From Laetiporus sulphureus 93-53 (taxonomy: Eukaryota > Basidiomycota > Agaricomycetes > Polyporales > Laetiporaceae): a stretch of 46,390 bases of DNA. Made by a program: the position numbers and the translations under genes. Where the stretch lies: positions 5,864-52,253 of the forward strand of contig NW_024468543.1 of NCBI RefSeq assembly GCF_001632365.1. Reading direction: 5' to 3'. Below, one piece after another: positions 34,063 through 44,944 of this stretch; positions within the stretch are counted from its first letter, which is position 1; each line of letters begins with the position of its first letter. The notes beneath the pieces were generated by a model. It saw only the letters and a program-made list of their open reading frames with translations, ran no database searches and was not told the origin of the DNA.

Positions 34063-37000
34063 ATGGCTTCCGGCTCGTCTATCAAACGCGCCAATCCTCT
34101 AACATCTCTCACACCTCATCCGAAGCCTACCATCAGTGTGGAGGAATGGGAGGCAAGAGCGCCTCTTGGAGAGCTCGAGATGAGGAGTGTGAACCTTGTG
34201 AAGGCAGCCAGCGAGAAGGCTGTTGTGCCGTCTAAGGTGCGTCCTGTTCAATCTCCTACAATAACTCCCGCACAAATGATCACAAGTCAAGTTCAGTCCA
34301 GATGAACCAGGTTCCTCCTCGCGCCCATCTACGCCCACTTTACGGGTTAAACTCCTAGCTGCAAATGGTGGCTCCAGACCATCGACCCCAACACCTACAT
34401 CCGACGTCGCTCGCAGCGGTACCGCCGCTACCCATCCTCTCCATCCCAAACAGCCCATTCAGACCCCCCAGCAGTTCTATGACTGGTTTGCACTCATAGA
34501 CCGCTCGGTCGCACACAGCCAAGAGGCACATTTCCGAGCCCATCTCGAGAGCGTCTCGGGACATCTGGATACTTGCGACGCGCTTGTGCATCGCATCGAT
34601 GAGGTGGACGCTGCTATTGTTGACATGCTGCGCGAATGGCGCATTGTGGAGGATGGTGGCAAGAGTTTGAAGGAAGCGTGTGAGCAGCTGTTGGAGGAGC
34701 GAGTGCGTATGGACGTGTTCATTGATGGGGGTTCAGGATGTTCATATGACTGAGTCAGGATCGCTTGCTGAGCATAACAGAGGCTATTGGGGAGCGGTTG
34801 GAGTATTTCCAGGAGCTCGAACACGCTACACGTATGCTCAACTCTCCAGGAGATTCACTCGTTCTGCAAACCGACTTCATCTACATGGTTGAGCGTGTAG
34901 ATGTCTGCATCGACTACCTCAAGGCTCATGTGCGCGATCACTCCTCCTTTAAATCCTTCAGTTCTCTGATAGTTTTCACAGCGGCACTTCCGCGAAGCTG
35001 AGATTTACCTGCTACGCTTCCAGCAATGCCTGACGCGTGCAATGACGCTCATCAAGATGTTCTTTGTCGGCTCTCTGAGAGCTCTTACTGTGGACATTAC
35101 CAAACGTATGTCAGAGAAGGTGGCGCATTTATTCAATACTTCAAGTCCTCAATCCTCACGGCATTCTTCTAGGATGTCTCGGCGACAGCACAGGAGCACT
35201 TGCTCTACACCCGCTTCTATACCGTGTCTGCACAGCTCGCTCCGCTCCTGTCTGAGCTCGAGCGACGAGCCACTGCGCATCCGGAGGAGCTGTCTTCGCT
35301 TCTCTCGGAGTGTCATGCTGCGTACTTTGCCGCGCGGAAAGGACTCCTCGTCAACAGACTTATGGAGGAGATTAAAGGCCTGGATCCCATTAGGACCGAG
35401 CTCGTTGAGCTAGTAAGGCCTCTCAAGCGCTTTATATCAAAGCAAGGCAGCTGATCAATGTTTGATTGACAGACAAGGGCAGGCTGTAGCTATCTCAAGC
35501 AGCTATGTACAGATGAGTTCAACCTTTTTCGTGCATTCTTCAACTCGGGCGAGGACCAGCTCTAGTATGTATCTTGCGTGCTGTTTCTCACTGTCGTCTG
35601 TTGCTGACGCTGTTCCTGTGCAGCAACTACCTTGAAAATCTATGCGACTATTTATACGACGACCTCCGTCCACGCATCCTGCACGAGCCGCGGCTCACTG
35701 CCCTCTGTGAGGTCTGCACGGTTCTTCAGGCGCTCATGGTTCTCGATGTGCCTACGGTCTCGGACTCTGACGAGGAGGACGGTGAGGATGCAGACGAGCT
35801 CAACCTCGAGCTGAATCCCGTTTCGGAGTGGAGCACTGCGCGCAAGAAGCCGGGTAAACGCGGCCTACGGGCATTGCAGATTGGCCACTTGCTGCAGATG
35901 GTGCTTCAGGATGCCCAGACACGATTGTTCTTCAAAGCGCAGGCGGTGATCCAGAGCGACGTCCGGTACTACGTACCAAAGCCCGAGGATCTAGCCTATC
36001 CGGAGATGCTACTTGGTGAGTCATTCTCGGGTCTTTGTGTTTGCGATTTTGGGTGAATTTGACTTCGGCTTTGACAGAGGCGCGCAAGCCTGCGTCCGGG
36101 ATGGATATAAGGGAGAAGGCGAGCGTGAGCGAGTTGTTCCAGCTCAAGTCCTTCGATAGGCAGGATACGTGGTATCCCACGTTGCGCAAGACGGTGTGGG
36201 TACTTTCTCAATTACATGACTTCGTCAAGGTACGTGTTCAGCGTGCAACCGTCTCGATGCTCGTAGCTCACCTGCTACCTTAAATTCACATACTGCCTTC
36301 CGTATGTCCACAATCGACAGCCAGCGATCTTTGCGGACATTGCACAGGAGGCAGTCGCACTATGCCTGCAGTCCCTTACGAGTGCGACGACAGCGCTGCG
36401 GGCTCGACGCGGTGCTCTCGACGGAGCACTCTTCCTCGTGCGGCATCTGCTCATTCTGAAGGAAATGGCACAGAAGCTCGACCTGGACTTGGGAGGGCAG
36501 GATTACGGGATAGCAGGGAGAGGCGAGTTAGGTGGAGTTACCGGTAAGTCATTCGTTGTTCTTTCAGTGAGCTACTAATGAGGCCTGTTTTACTATGTAG
36601 AGGCACTGGCTTCCGTGCTCGGGCGGACAAGCGCACTATTTCCGCTACCGAGTGCGCTGCTCACGAGTCTTGGGATGCCGCGTCCAGGGGAAGAGACGGG
36701 CGACTTCAAGCAGGTGCGTCGGACTCGGCGGCGTGAAATCACCGTCGTTGATGCTGACAAGGCGAACACAGGGCATCGATGGAGAGTTACGCCGGGCATG
36801 TGAAGAGGTCATCGCGGCTTGCTCAGATCCCGTCAGTGCGCCACTTCGGGCATGGATCGAGCGCACGCAATCGTCCATCTCGAACGCGGACACTTTTCCT
36901 CATACTGCACCTAATCCTTCGCAGACACAGCCATCAGACTCGTCCTCGCCATCTGCTGTCTCTACATTGTCCTCTACCGCGGCTGCGTCCCCAACCTCGG

Positions 37001-37335
37001 CCGCCGCGGCGCATTCTGCGTTCCTTACGCTGTGCAGCACCGAGCTGCGCGCAGCGGCTGGGCGTGTGCGGTTGTACATAGAGGACGCACGCACGGCGGG
37101 GGTGCTTCTAGGGCATGTGTGTGAGCGGGTGGTCGGGGCCTGGGAGGAGTGGAGGCTGGTGGTCGGTGAGTCGTCGAAGGAGAATGATGGACGAGAGGGT
37201 ACGGAGGTGCTGGGGACGGCAGAGCAGGTGCGCAGAACGGTGTGGGCGGCTTGTGAAGAAGGTGCAAATGGAAGCGAACATGTTGGGACAAGCGGAAACG
37301 AGAAAAAGACGGAGGGTGCGGGAGATATCCCTTGA
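34063..37335 (+). CDS. COG3: Conserved oligomeric Golgi complex subunit 3 (Sec34)
   Basis: Eleven exons: 34063-34236, 34292-34702, 34759-34929, 34982-35119, 35173-35412, 35473-35564, 35624-36015, 36078-36229, 36321-36543, 36601-36713 and 36772-37335; 889 residues, a normal length for COG3. The Sec34-type N-terminal domain starts near residue 119 (QFYDWFALIDRSVAHSQ) and includes a coiled coil (LEESV-like heptads through GERLEYFQELEHATRML) and VERVDVCIDYLKAHRHFREAE. Further conserved blocks are YTRFYTVSAQLAPLLSELE and YNYLENLCDYLYDDLRPRIL. COG3 is a lobe A subunit of the tether that captures retrograde intra-Golgi vesicles. Odd points are an acidic insert near residues 455-470 (SDSDEEDGEDADE) and a Ser/Ala-rich linker in the last exon. 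All ten introns are GT-AG, 52-91 nt, and every junction keeps the conserved frame. Confidence 0.93.
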
Positions 37336-37937
37336 GTCGATGCTGATGTATGTTCATTATATTGCCTCATCATCAATTGACGAGCTTGCGTGCATTTTAC
37401 CCAGATTTCGGTCTATTATGTAACTAACTTGCAGCTTCATGTGGGTACATGATCGCGGTGGACTTCCGTCGGAACGGTTGAGCTCGCACGATAGGGGTAT
37501 TGGTAAATTGTATAATTCAGTAAGTAGCGAGTGGGTAATCTGTGAGACTGCGCGCGCTGGCACGCGAATGGCAGCCGGAGGGCTGTGTACTACTAGGCTA
37601 CAGAGATGTGTATCGATCTGAGGTGTGTACCGTACGAAGAGTCCTTGTGTGCACAATGAAGTATGAAGGTCCATGCAGCGGCCGAGGGAACGTGAGTAGG
37701 TATGCGGACTCATTTTGGAGTGCAGTCAAGCGTCCTCGGAGTAGGTCGTGAGTCGTGGAGGTGAGATAACGTTAAGCGACGAGAGGCCGTGAGTGGAGGC
37801 GTCACGAGAAACGTGAGTGGAGGTACCGGTGCAGTTCGGGAGCTCGGGAGGAGGAAGAGCCGCGCATGGAAATATGTGCGTCACGGCTATGGCAGTCGAC
37901 CATTGTATGAGAGTATCCGGACGTACGATAGCAATCG
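37336..37937. other. Convergent intergenic region
   Basis: 602 bases between the stop codons of COG3 (+) and the LAMTOR1-like gene (-). It must contain both 3' UTRs and poly(A) signals. No gene or repeat is seen. Confidence 0.5.
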
Positions 37938-38919
37938 CTAATCGTCCCAGCTCTGGGAGATCTTCCCAACGTCTGCAAGAGATATCCTGAAGGTTTGCAC
38001 CTGGTCGCTATCCTGGTCGACGACCCTAACCTCGCCTGTGTGAGCACCGGAGTCCGACTCATCTGCTTTTAGCTCTATCCTGTACTCAGAGTCAGAGTCA
38101 TGGTGAGGGCCCGCGCCGGCGTCAGGTTGACCTTCCTGCCCGGAGACCTCCGCACTGTTTTCGGACCGACCCACCCTCCCCCTCATAACGCTCCGGCCCC
38201 TCATCATCCACGCGCTCGTTCCCGGGGGACGCACGATGCGCGCATTGAACGCAGGCTTGTGTTCGCCATTTCCGCCTGCATGCTCGTGCTCCGGGCTGGC
38301 GAGCGAGGAGTCGGGAAGGCGGAGCGAGGATGAGGAGCGCGATGGAGAGAAGTGGCGCTGATGCGGAGGCGGCGAGTGGGACGTTGAGGAGAAACGATGA
38401 GGACATGAGGTGGAGGGCGGAAGGGAGGCAGATCGAGAGGCAGATTGGGACAGGGCGAGAACGGAGTGGTTGGCGAGGTTGAATGGTAACGGAGCATTCA
38501 CGCTGACCATCTTCCTGGAATATGAGTAAGGGTCAGTAATGATAACGGGGTCGCGGCAGTGTAGGTATTATGGGAAGACACACCCTTCCTTCGCACGCAC
38601 GATCGTTCTGAGGCGTGCGTCCATCTGTTGCTGGTCGACGACATACGTGCTGACCCTGTTCATCATGTACAAACAATCTCAGTACTGGCCCACAATGGGC
38701 AGCCGCACGAACGGATATTGCCGCGACTCACGGCGACTCCTCAATCGTCTCCGGAATCAGGTGGGTGCGCTCGTTCGTCTCGCTCTGTCGCTGTCCATCC
38801 TAGCATGCGACGTCGAGCATGAGTAAAGAAGCACGAACAAGTCACAATGTAGCACTTGCAGGACTGCGCGAACGGCTGCGGAAGCAGCACATGCATATTG
38901 ACTCGAAGAAGGAGGCCAT
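37938..38919 (-). CDS. LAMTOR1/Meh1-like lysosomal (vacuolar) anchor protein
   Basis: Four exons, 38919-38860, 38799-38732, 38655-38584 and 38514-37938; 258 residues. The N terminus MASFFESICMCCFRSRSRSP has a Cys cluster suited to palmitoylation, followed by SETNERTHLIP, an Arg-Thr-x-Leu-Ile segment as in LAMTOR1-type proteins. VVDQQQMDARLRTIVRAKEG and the segment MVSVNAPLPFNLANHS come next. The remaining 170 residues are Ser/Pro-rich, then acidic, and end in RISLADVGKISQSWDD. LAMTOR1 (p18) and yeast Meh1/Ego1 anchor the Ragulator/EGO complex and its Rag GTPases to the lysosome or vacuole for TORC1 signalling; the role here is inferred. There is no Gly2, so no N-myristoylation. The first intron uses a GC donor (GCAAGT), the only choice that keeps the frame; the other two are GT-AG. 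Confidence 0.6.
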
Positions 38920-39415
38920 GGCGAAACTGCGCCTGCCACAGGAACGAAGCACAATCAAAGAAAGCAAATCGAGAAGATGGACGAAGAAGACAAGGAGAGG
39001 AAAGCTGTAGATGGCAGACAGTCCAAAAGGTGAGGAGAAATGGGAAAGAGGGATGGACTATGGTGGATGGAATTTGGCATAAGAGCAGTGCCACCGATCC
39101 GCGAGGCGCCTACTAGACGAGGCTATTGAACGCCCGCCACAATCGCTCAATATGGACGTCTCTCTCTTTCTCCATCATGTGTCACATATCAATGATATTA
39201 TTCAACACTTGCGTCGGGTGCATTCTGCAGATAATTTAGGCATTTGTAGTCTGTCTGGCCAATTTTATTTCGTACTGTGCTCGCTGTACATTACGTACTT
39301 ACGCGCTCGCTTGCCGCCTGCAACCTCAGATACGTTGTCTGCCACCGTTGAGTTGGCGCGCGTCTTCCACGCGGTTCAAACACCTACTTCCACAGAAGCT
39401 TGAAGCCCAAGAACT
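38920..39415. other. Intergenic region
   Basis: 496 bases between the start of the LAMTOR1-like gene and the end of the downstream P450, both on the minus strand. Short ORFs only; no repeat or RNA gene recognised. Confidence 0.5.
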
Positions 39416-41650
39416 CTATGCTAGCATCTGGTGGATGAGCTGGCGCGTTGTTTCCGCCCTCGGTTGGATTCTGCACAAAAACTCGGCCGGACGGCTTCGG
39501 AAAAGACTTAAACCATTTCTATCGACGGCGGATCACACATACCTGACGAAATTCTGCACGAAAGTGGGCTCTGGAGTTATTAGCTTCCCGCTCGCGTCGC
39601 GCGCTTTGCCAATGTCAAGCGTGGCGATCATCATCGCCGCCGCAAGCCATACACTGCTGTCTGCAAGGTGCCTGCCAGGACAAGCTCTGCGTTGTAAAGG
39701 AGAAGATCTGGTTAAACACAGCAACCAAGGAAGAGACCTAAGAATGACCTTCTGCCAAATCCAAACACGATTCTGCGAGTATCTTTCATACGAGCCTCGT
39801 GTTCGTCCATCTTCTCGAAGCGTTCGGGAAAGAACCTTTCAGGCTGAGGGTACGACTCTTCATCCTGCATCATTCCCCTGGTATCGGGAAGAGGGAGAGA
39901 CGTTGCTGAGCACCAATATGACATGAGGAATTAATGCAGATCTCGCACCATATGTTCTGGAAGAGCATCGTTCCAGTGGGTATGCGGTAGCCACGATATT
40001 CCACCTCTTCAGTTGTAGCGTGAGGAAGGCCTGTGCAGATAGTACCACGTCAATGGAAGCTGGCCAGTCTCGACGATCGGCAGGTTCTCGCACCAAGCGG
40101 AGCTGGAGGATTCCATCTGACTCGAGAGGTAAGATAGCAAGAAGTACATAGCATCAAGCACGAGTCTTACCGGTAGAGTTCTTTTATGATACATTCAAGG
40201 TAGGGTAGTGAGTCCCTATCGTCGTAGTCGGGGAGCCGTCCTTCGCCTACAACCTTGTCCATCTCTCGCTGTGCTTTGGCGAAAACTTCAGGATGAATAA
40301 CAATTGCCAGCAAGAATGCCAGCAGTACTGTTGCGGTCTATAAAAGCCACTTTGAGCACTCGCATCTAAGCAGCCCTATTGGATAAGATCCGCACGGTTT
40401 CCGCGCCCGCTTCATGAAATGTCAACGTGGATCTCGCGCTGAAAGTTTAACTCACCAATGTTGCAAGCCATCGCGACGCCTTTAATGTCGTCTTCATCGA
40501 CTTCAGATACTACGCCGTCTTTCGTGTGCTCGGCCAACATCGATGCAACCCACGACGCGCTTGCCTCTCCAGATGTCTGCAACGCGACTGTCAAGTTTGA
40601 GCATCTACATGACGATTGATTTTATTCCTTACAATTGCGCGTTTACACTCATCATAAGGTCTATCCACAGTATCTTGAACAAGTTTTCTCACTTGAAGAG
40701 CCTTCTTGTTTGATCCTGAACCAGGGAACCAGGAAGGGAGATATTGCACTGATGCCATGATGCGAGCTCAGGACTCATCAAATAAGACAATAGAGTCACG
40801 CACAGAAAGGGAAGAAGTCCACCAATGTAGCAGCAGGGCTTCCTGTTTCCACCGTTCCCCGAATTGCTCGCCCCGTCAGAACATAATACTCATCATCGCA
40901 TGAAGTTATCCTATAGCCATAGGTTATATCGAAAATAATAGCAGCTGCAAATCTAGGGCGTATTCGGCTTTAGTTCTTAAAATATGAAAGGCTGAACGTA
41001 CTTGCTTATGTGTTGCTCATGCAGACTCGGATTCTCATACAGTTCAGCGATCAAAGTGTATGCTTCTCGTCGTTGTATGGCACGATAGCTCAACAGACGA
41101 TCGTTCGTCTGAAAAGCGATATGAGCCATTTTGCGTTGCTTGCGCCAGCGATCGCCGTATTGCATAAACCCAAAATCGAAATCATATCCCAATCTAAGGG
41201 TCGCATGCGGCATCAGTAACCGCATAACAATTATTAGACAGGATCCTGACTCACATTTCGTTAAGAAGAACTGAGCGTGGTCTACCTGAGCATAACGCGC
41301 CCTTGTCCTGCAATAGATCCTGGGCTACGCGGAAGGAGTTGAGGATAAGGGCATCTTTCAAGAATAGCCTGGCGTAGACGAGTTCGCCTTTGAAGCAATT
41401 GATCTCAATATCAGCTGTTCAGGAAATCATGGCAACGAAGCATACCAAACGTTTCGCCCCATTTCTTAAAAGTATATTGCTGACGTTCAAGCGGTAGTTG
41501 ATGGACGTTTCCTAGCAACGGGATCGGTCGTGGCCCCGGCGGACGGGGATGGCTCTTCTTTTCTGATGTCCAAAGCCATGTCGAGACGATAACGAGGGAT
41601 GTTACTGCATATGTCAGCAACGAGATGGGTTGGTACAGAGTCAAAAGCAT
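39416..41650 (-). CDS. Cytochrome P450 (tandem copy B)
   Basis: Thirteen exons: 41650-41446, 41387-41255, 41193-41002, 40952-40804, 40748-40633, 40576-40456, 40409-40396, 40337-40171, 40116-40094, 40030-39949, 39877-39749, 39686-39543 and 39494-39416; 517 residues. An N-terminal membrane anchor ([17 protein letters not shown]) and Pro hinge ([13 protein letters not shown]) place it on the ER. The oxygen-binding motif AGAETT (306-311) is built across a 14-nt exon; ExxR is ELYR (363-366); the FPERFE segment is present; the haem loop is FGFGRRACPGR with ligand Cys446. It is a microsomal monooxygenase needing a P450 reductase; the substrate is unknown. The acceptor/donor pairs match copy A at every intron, and lengths of exons 2-13 are identical. 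I first read exon 7 with a later donor that is TT here, but the donor GTGCGG gives the canonical motif in both copies. No disabling change was found. Confidence 0.9.
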
Positions 41651-42716
41651 CTCAACGGATTTTCGGCTGCCTGCATAGCGGCGATTATAACAAGATGGCT
41701 GGAGTACATATATCATCGACGTACTTGCCCGACGGCCCCGGCCAACAGGGTTTCACCGTGGACGCATATCTTTTACACAAAAGAGGGCTAGGTAATCTCG
41801 GCGAAACCTTCAGGACCATCAGGCGTGGCGCTTCTTCTACGCGAGCGTGAAATGGTTCCTACATGTTCAAGATGAACAATCCTAATAGCATCATAACCTC
41901 GACGAGAACAAGATATGGGCTGTACCTGCGCCATATAACGCGGAAATTCGCGCACCTAAGAGGCATACACAAGCATATTTTGAAAGACTTTGTAATGAAC
42001 CAATGCTCGCATGTACAAGGAAGCTTATCGGTCCACTAAAACGGATATGAACTGCGAAACGGCCTGGGTGAGAATGACAAACACGCGGTATCAGTGCGTC
42101 GTTGATAGAAGCGGTGCGTTTCTACTCGGACTTTGACAGGCTAAAGCAGTAACTCATGTAATCAGCATATCCAGAATTTGGCTAGTATCAATGCGGCAAG
42201 GTGGCGAATGTCAATGCTATCTGCTCCACAAAGCACGACAGTCTAGTAGATTGACGCTCACAGAATATCATTCTGAAGAAAAGCCGACTCGACGGACATC
42301 AGCCAGCAACATCATCACTACGCATCGTGTGCTCAACAGCTGGTGTCCACCGACCCGCATAGCCTCGGTTAGCAGGAAACGTTTCACACCTGGTGGAAAT
42401 CAGGAAGGGTCGCAGAAGAACGCAAACGAGACTCAGGGACTTAGTGATCACGCATTTATCGCGCGTGGTCGGCTGCTTTCAAAATGATAATCAGGACTCA
42501 CGAATGGTCGCATTGCAAGGACATCCCTCCTGATGGTCGATGCCCGGGCCGGAGTAAATGACCAGCTGAAATAGGATACAAATGCGTCGCTCGCATGTCC
42601 ACTCGTCGCTTCTCAGGCGTGGCTCAGAGTCCTTGGAGTATTGAAAAGAACATCTTTGATGGCTGCATACATCCTCCTGGACTAGGCCATTCTAGTAGCA
42701 AGAGACATCACAGGCG
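41651..42716. other. Spacer between tandem P450 genes
   Basis: About 1.07 kb that serves as promoter of copy B and 3' region of copy A. Short ORFs only (longest plus-strand one at 42191-42487). I found no P450 fragment or transposon inside, so the duplication is not a chain of partial copies. Confidence 0.5.
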
Positions 42717-44944
42717 CTAACCTTGCGTCCGGTGAATGAGCTCTCGGATGCTGTCTGATCTGGGTCGGATGCTACACATGAAATCTTTCGGTCGACTGAA
42801 GAGAGTTCTCAGATCATTTCTGTACATAATAGATCGCGCACATACCTGACAAAGCCATGCAGAAAGATCGACGTGGGGTCGATCGTTCTTCCATTTGCAT
42901 CGCAAGCTTTGCCAATGTCCATTGTGGCTATCATCGAGGCCGCCGCAAGCCATACACTGCTATCTGCAAACTGCCTGCCAGGACAAGCTCTGCAACAGAT
43001 GAAGGGGATTGATCATTGATAGAGTCCAATGGGTTGCCAGAATAAGATGTTCAGACTGACCTCCTGCCAAATCCGAAAACAATCTTGCGCGTATCCTTCT
43101 GTGATATCTCGTTTGCACCCATCTTCTCGAAGCGTTCAGGATAGAATTTCTCCGGCTGTGGATATATTTCTGCGTCCTGCATCATAGCCCTGAAAACGAA
43201 CGGACGTGTGCATTCGGCAATCATGAGTAATCGACGTCATCGAGGTAGCCATACCATAAGTTCTGAACAAGCATTGTTCCAGCAGGTATGTTGAACCCGC
43301 GATATGTTACCTCTTCAGTCGTAGCGTGAGGGATGCCTGGATGAGCCTTTCGTTAGCCGAAACCATGTCATCCAAACAACTTGGTTAATTTCTCGTACCG
43401 AGTGGAGCGGGAGGGTTCCATCTGGTATGCGAAGTAAGTCCTCTACAAAAGCACCATCAAGCATGAGCCATACCTGTAGACTTCTCGTATAACGCACTCA
43501 AGATAAGGCAGTGACTCCCTGTCATCAAAGTCGGGAAGTCGACTTCTGCCCGTAATTCGGTCCATCTCTTGCTGCGCTTTAGCGAATACTCCGGGATGAA
43601 GAACCATTGCCAACAAGAATGTCAGCAGCACTGTTGCAGTCTATGGGCACAATCCTCAGCGCTCGTGCCGAGGCAGCTCCGCATACATTCCGCACCGTCT
43701 CTGCTCCCGCTTGATTCAAACATCAATATAAGCTCAGTCTTGAGCACAACAATGCAGAGCTCACCAAGATTGCATCCCATTGCCACGCCTTTGATGTCTT
43801 CTTCGTCAGCTTCCGATAACACACCGTCCTCCATGTGCTCGGCCAGCATTGAGGCGACCCACGACGTGTTTGCCTCTCCAGACGCCTGCAGAACTAACGT
43901 CAACATCGAGTATGAAGATGAAGTCTATCTTGCTCACAATAGCACGTCTACAAATCTGAAAAGGCTTTTCCGCGGCATCTTCGATAAACTTCCTGGCCTC
44001 GAGTGTCTTTTGATTGCACTTCGAGCCAGGAAACCATGAAGGAAGGTGCTGCACTAATCCCGAGCCAAAAATGTCACAATTCTATCGAGCAACATAGAAT
44101 AATCACAAACAGAACGGGAAGAAATCGACCAATGTAGCGGCAGGACTGCCTGCTTCCACGGTCACTCGAAGTGCTTTCTCTGCCAAGTCGAACCACTCAT
44201 CGTTGCATGAGTTTATTCTGTAACCATAGACGACGTCGAATATTGCAGCAGCTGCAAATCTAGGACACAGTTAGTCCAACCTTCCCCAAGCAAGAAGTCG
44301 TACATACGTGCTGACGTGGTCTTTGTACCGGTTCGGGTTCTCATACAACCTCATGACCAGTGCATGGGCTTCGCGCCGTTGCAAAGCACGGTAGCTCAAC
44401 AAACGATTGTTTGTCTGAAAAGCAACATGAGCCATTCTGCGCTGCTTGCGCCAGCGTTCACCATATTGCATGAATGCGAAGTCGATATGATAACCCATCC
44501 TGCCGAGCGCGCCGTCATTAATTCTTCTCATATTCGTTCACACAAGAGCGCTCACATTTCGTTATAAAGAACCGCCCGAGGTCTGCCTGAACATGATGAT
44601 CCCTGATTCTGCAGTAGGTCCTGGGCTACTCGTTGGGAATTGAGGATCAACGCTTCAGTGCGGAACAGCCGCGCGTGAATGAGTTCTCCTGGGAAAAAAA
44701 TTGCGAGATCAGTGTCCGTTCTCGCGCGGCGATGGCTTTTCGGCGAACCGAACGAGGCGCTCCATTTCTTGAAAGTATGGTGTTGATACTCTAGCGGCAA
44801 TTGATGCATGTTCCCCAGCAACGGAATCGGCTTCGGCCCTGGCGGCCGCGAACGACTCTTCTGTTCGGTTGTCCAAACCCATATCACGGCAATGAGGAAG
44901 ACCGCGAGTCCATAGAGGAGTTTGATACTGAAGTAATTGATCAT
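42717..44944 (-). CDS. Cytochrome P450 (tandem copy A)
   Basis: Thirteen exons: 44944-44749, 44688-44556, 44499-44308, 44259-44111, 44053-43938, 43885-43765, 43709-43696, 43640-43474, 43421-43399, 43336-43255, 43189-43061, 42989-42846 and 42795-42717; 514 residues. The frame continues upstream of 44944 only to a GTG, so this ATG is chosen; it gives a membrane anchor [18 protein letters not shown] and hinge [13 protein letters not shown]. Motifs present are the C-helix [19 protein letters not shown] (303-308), EVYR as ExxR (360-363), FYPERFE, and FGFGRRACPGR with haem-ligand Cys443. It is an ER monooxygenase of unknown substrate, of the CYP style expanded in wood- and litter-decay fungi. Twelve introns of 48-71 nt are all GT-AG. 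Together with copy B it is a tandem duplicate in the same orientation. Confidence 0.92.

Noticed and set aside
40385..40400. Apparent loss of a 5' splice site in P450 copy B, suggesting a pseudogene
   Set aside because: The TT dinucleotide is at a position I first took for the donor by comparison with copy A. Using GTGCGG a few bases earlier gives the canonical AGAETT motif in both copies, so no defect is implied.
41651..42716. Third, partial P450 copy between the tandem genes
   Set aside because: No haem-loop, ExxR or I-helix motif was found in any frame of the spacer.
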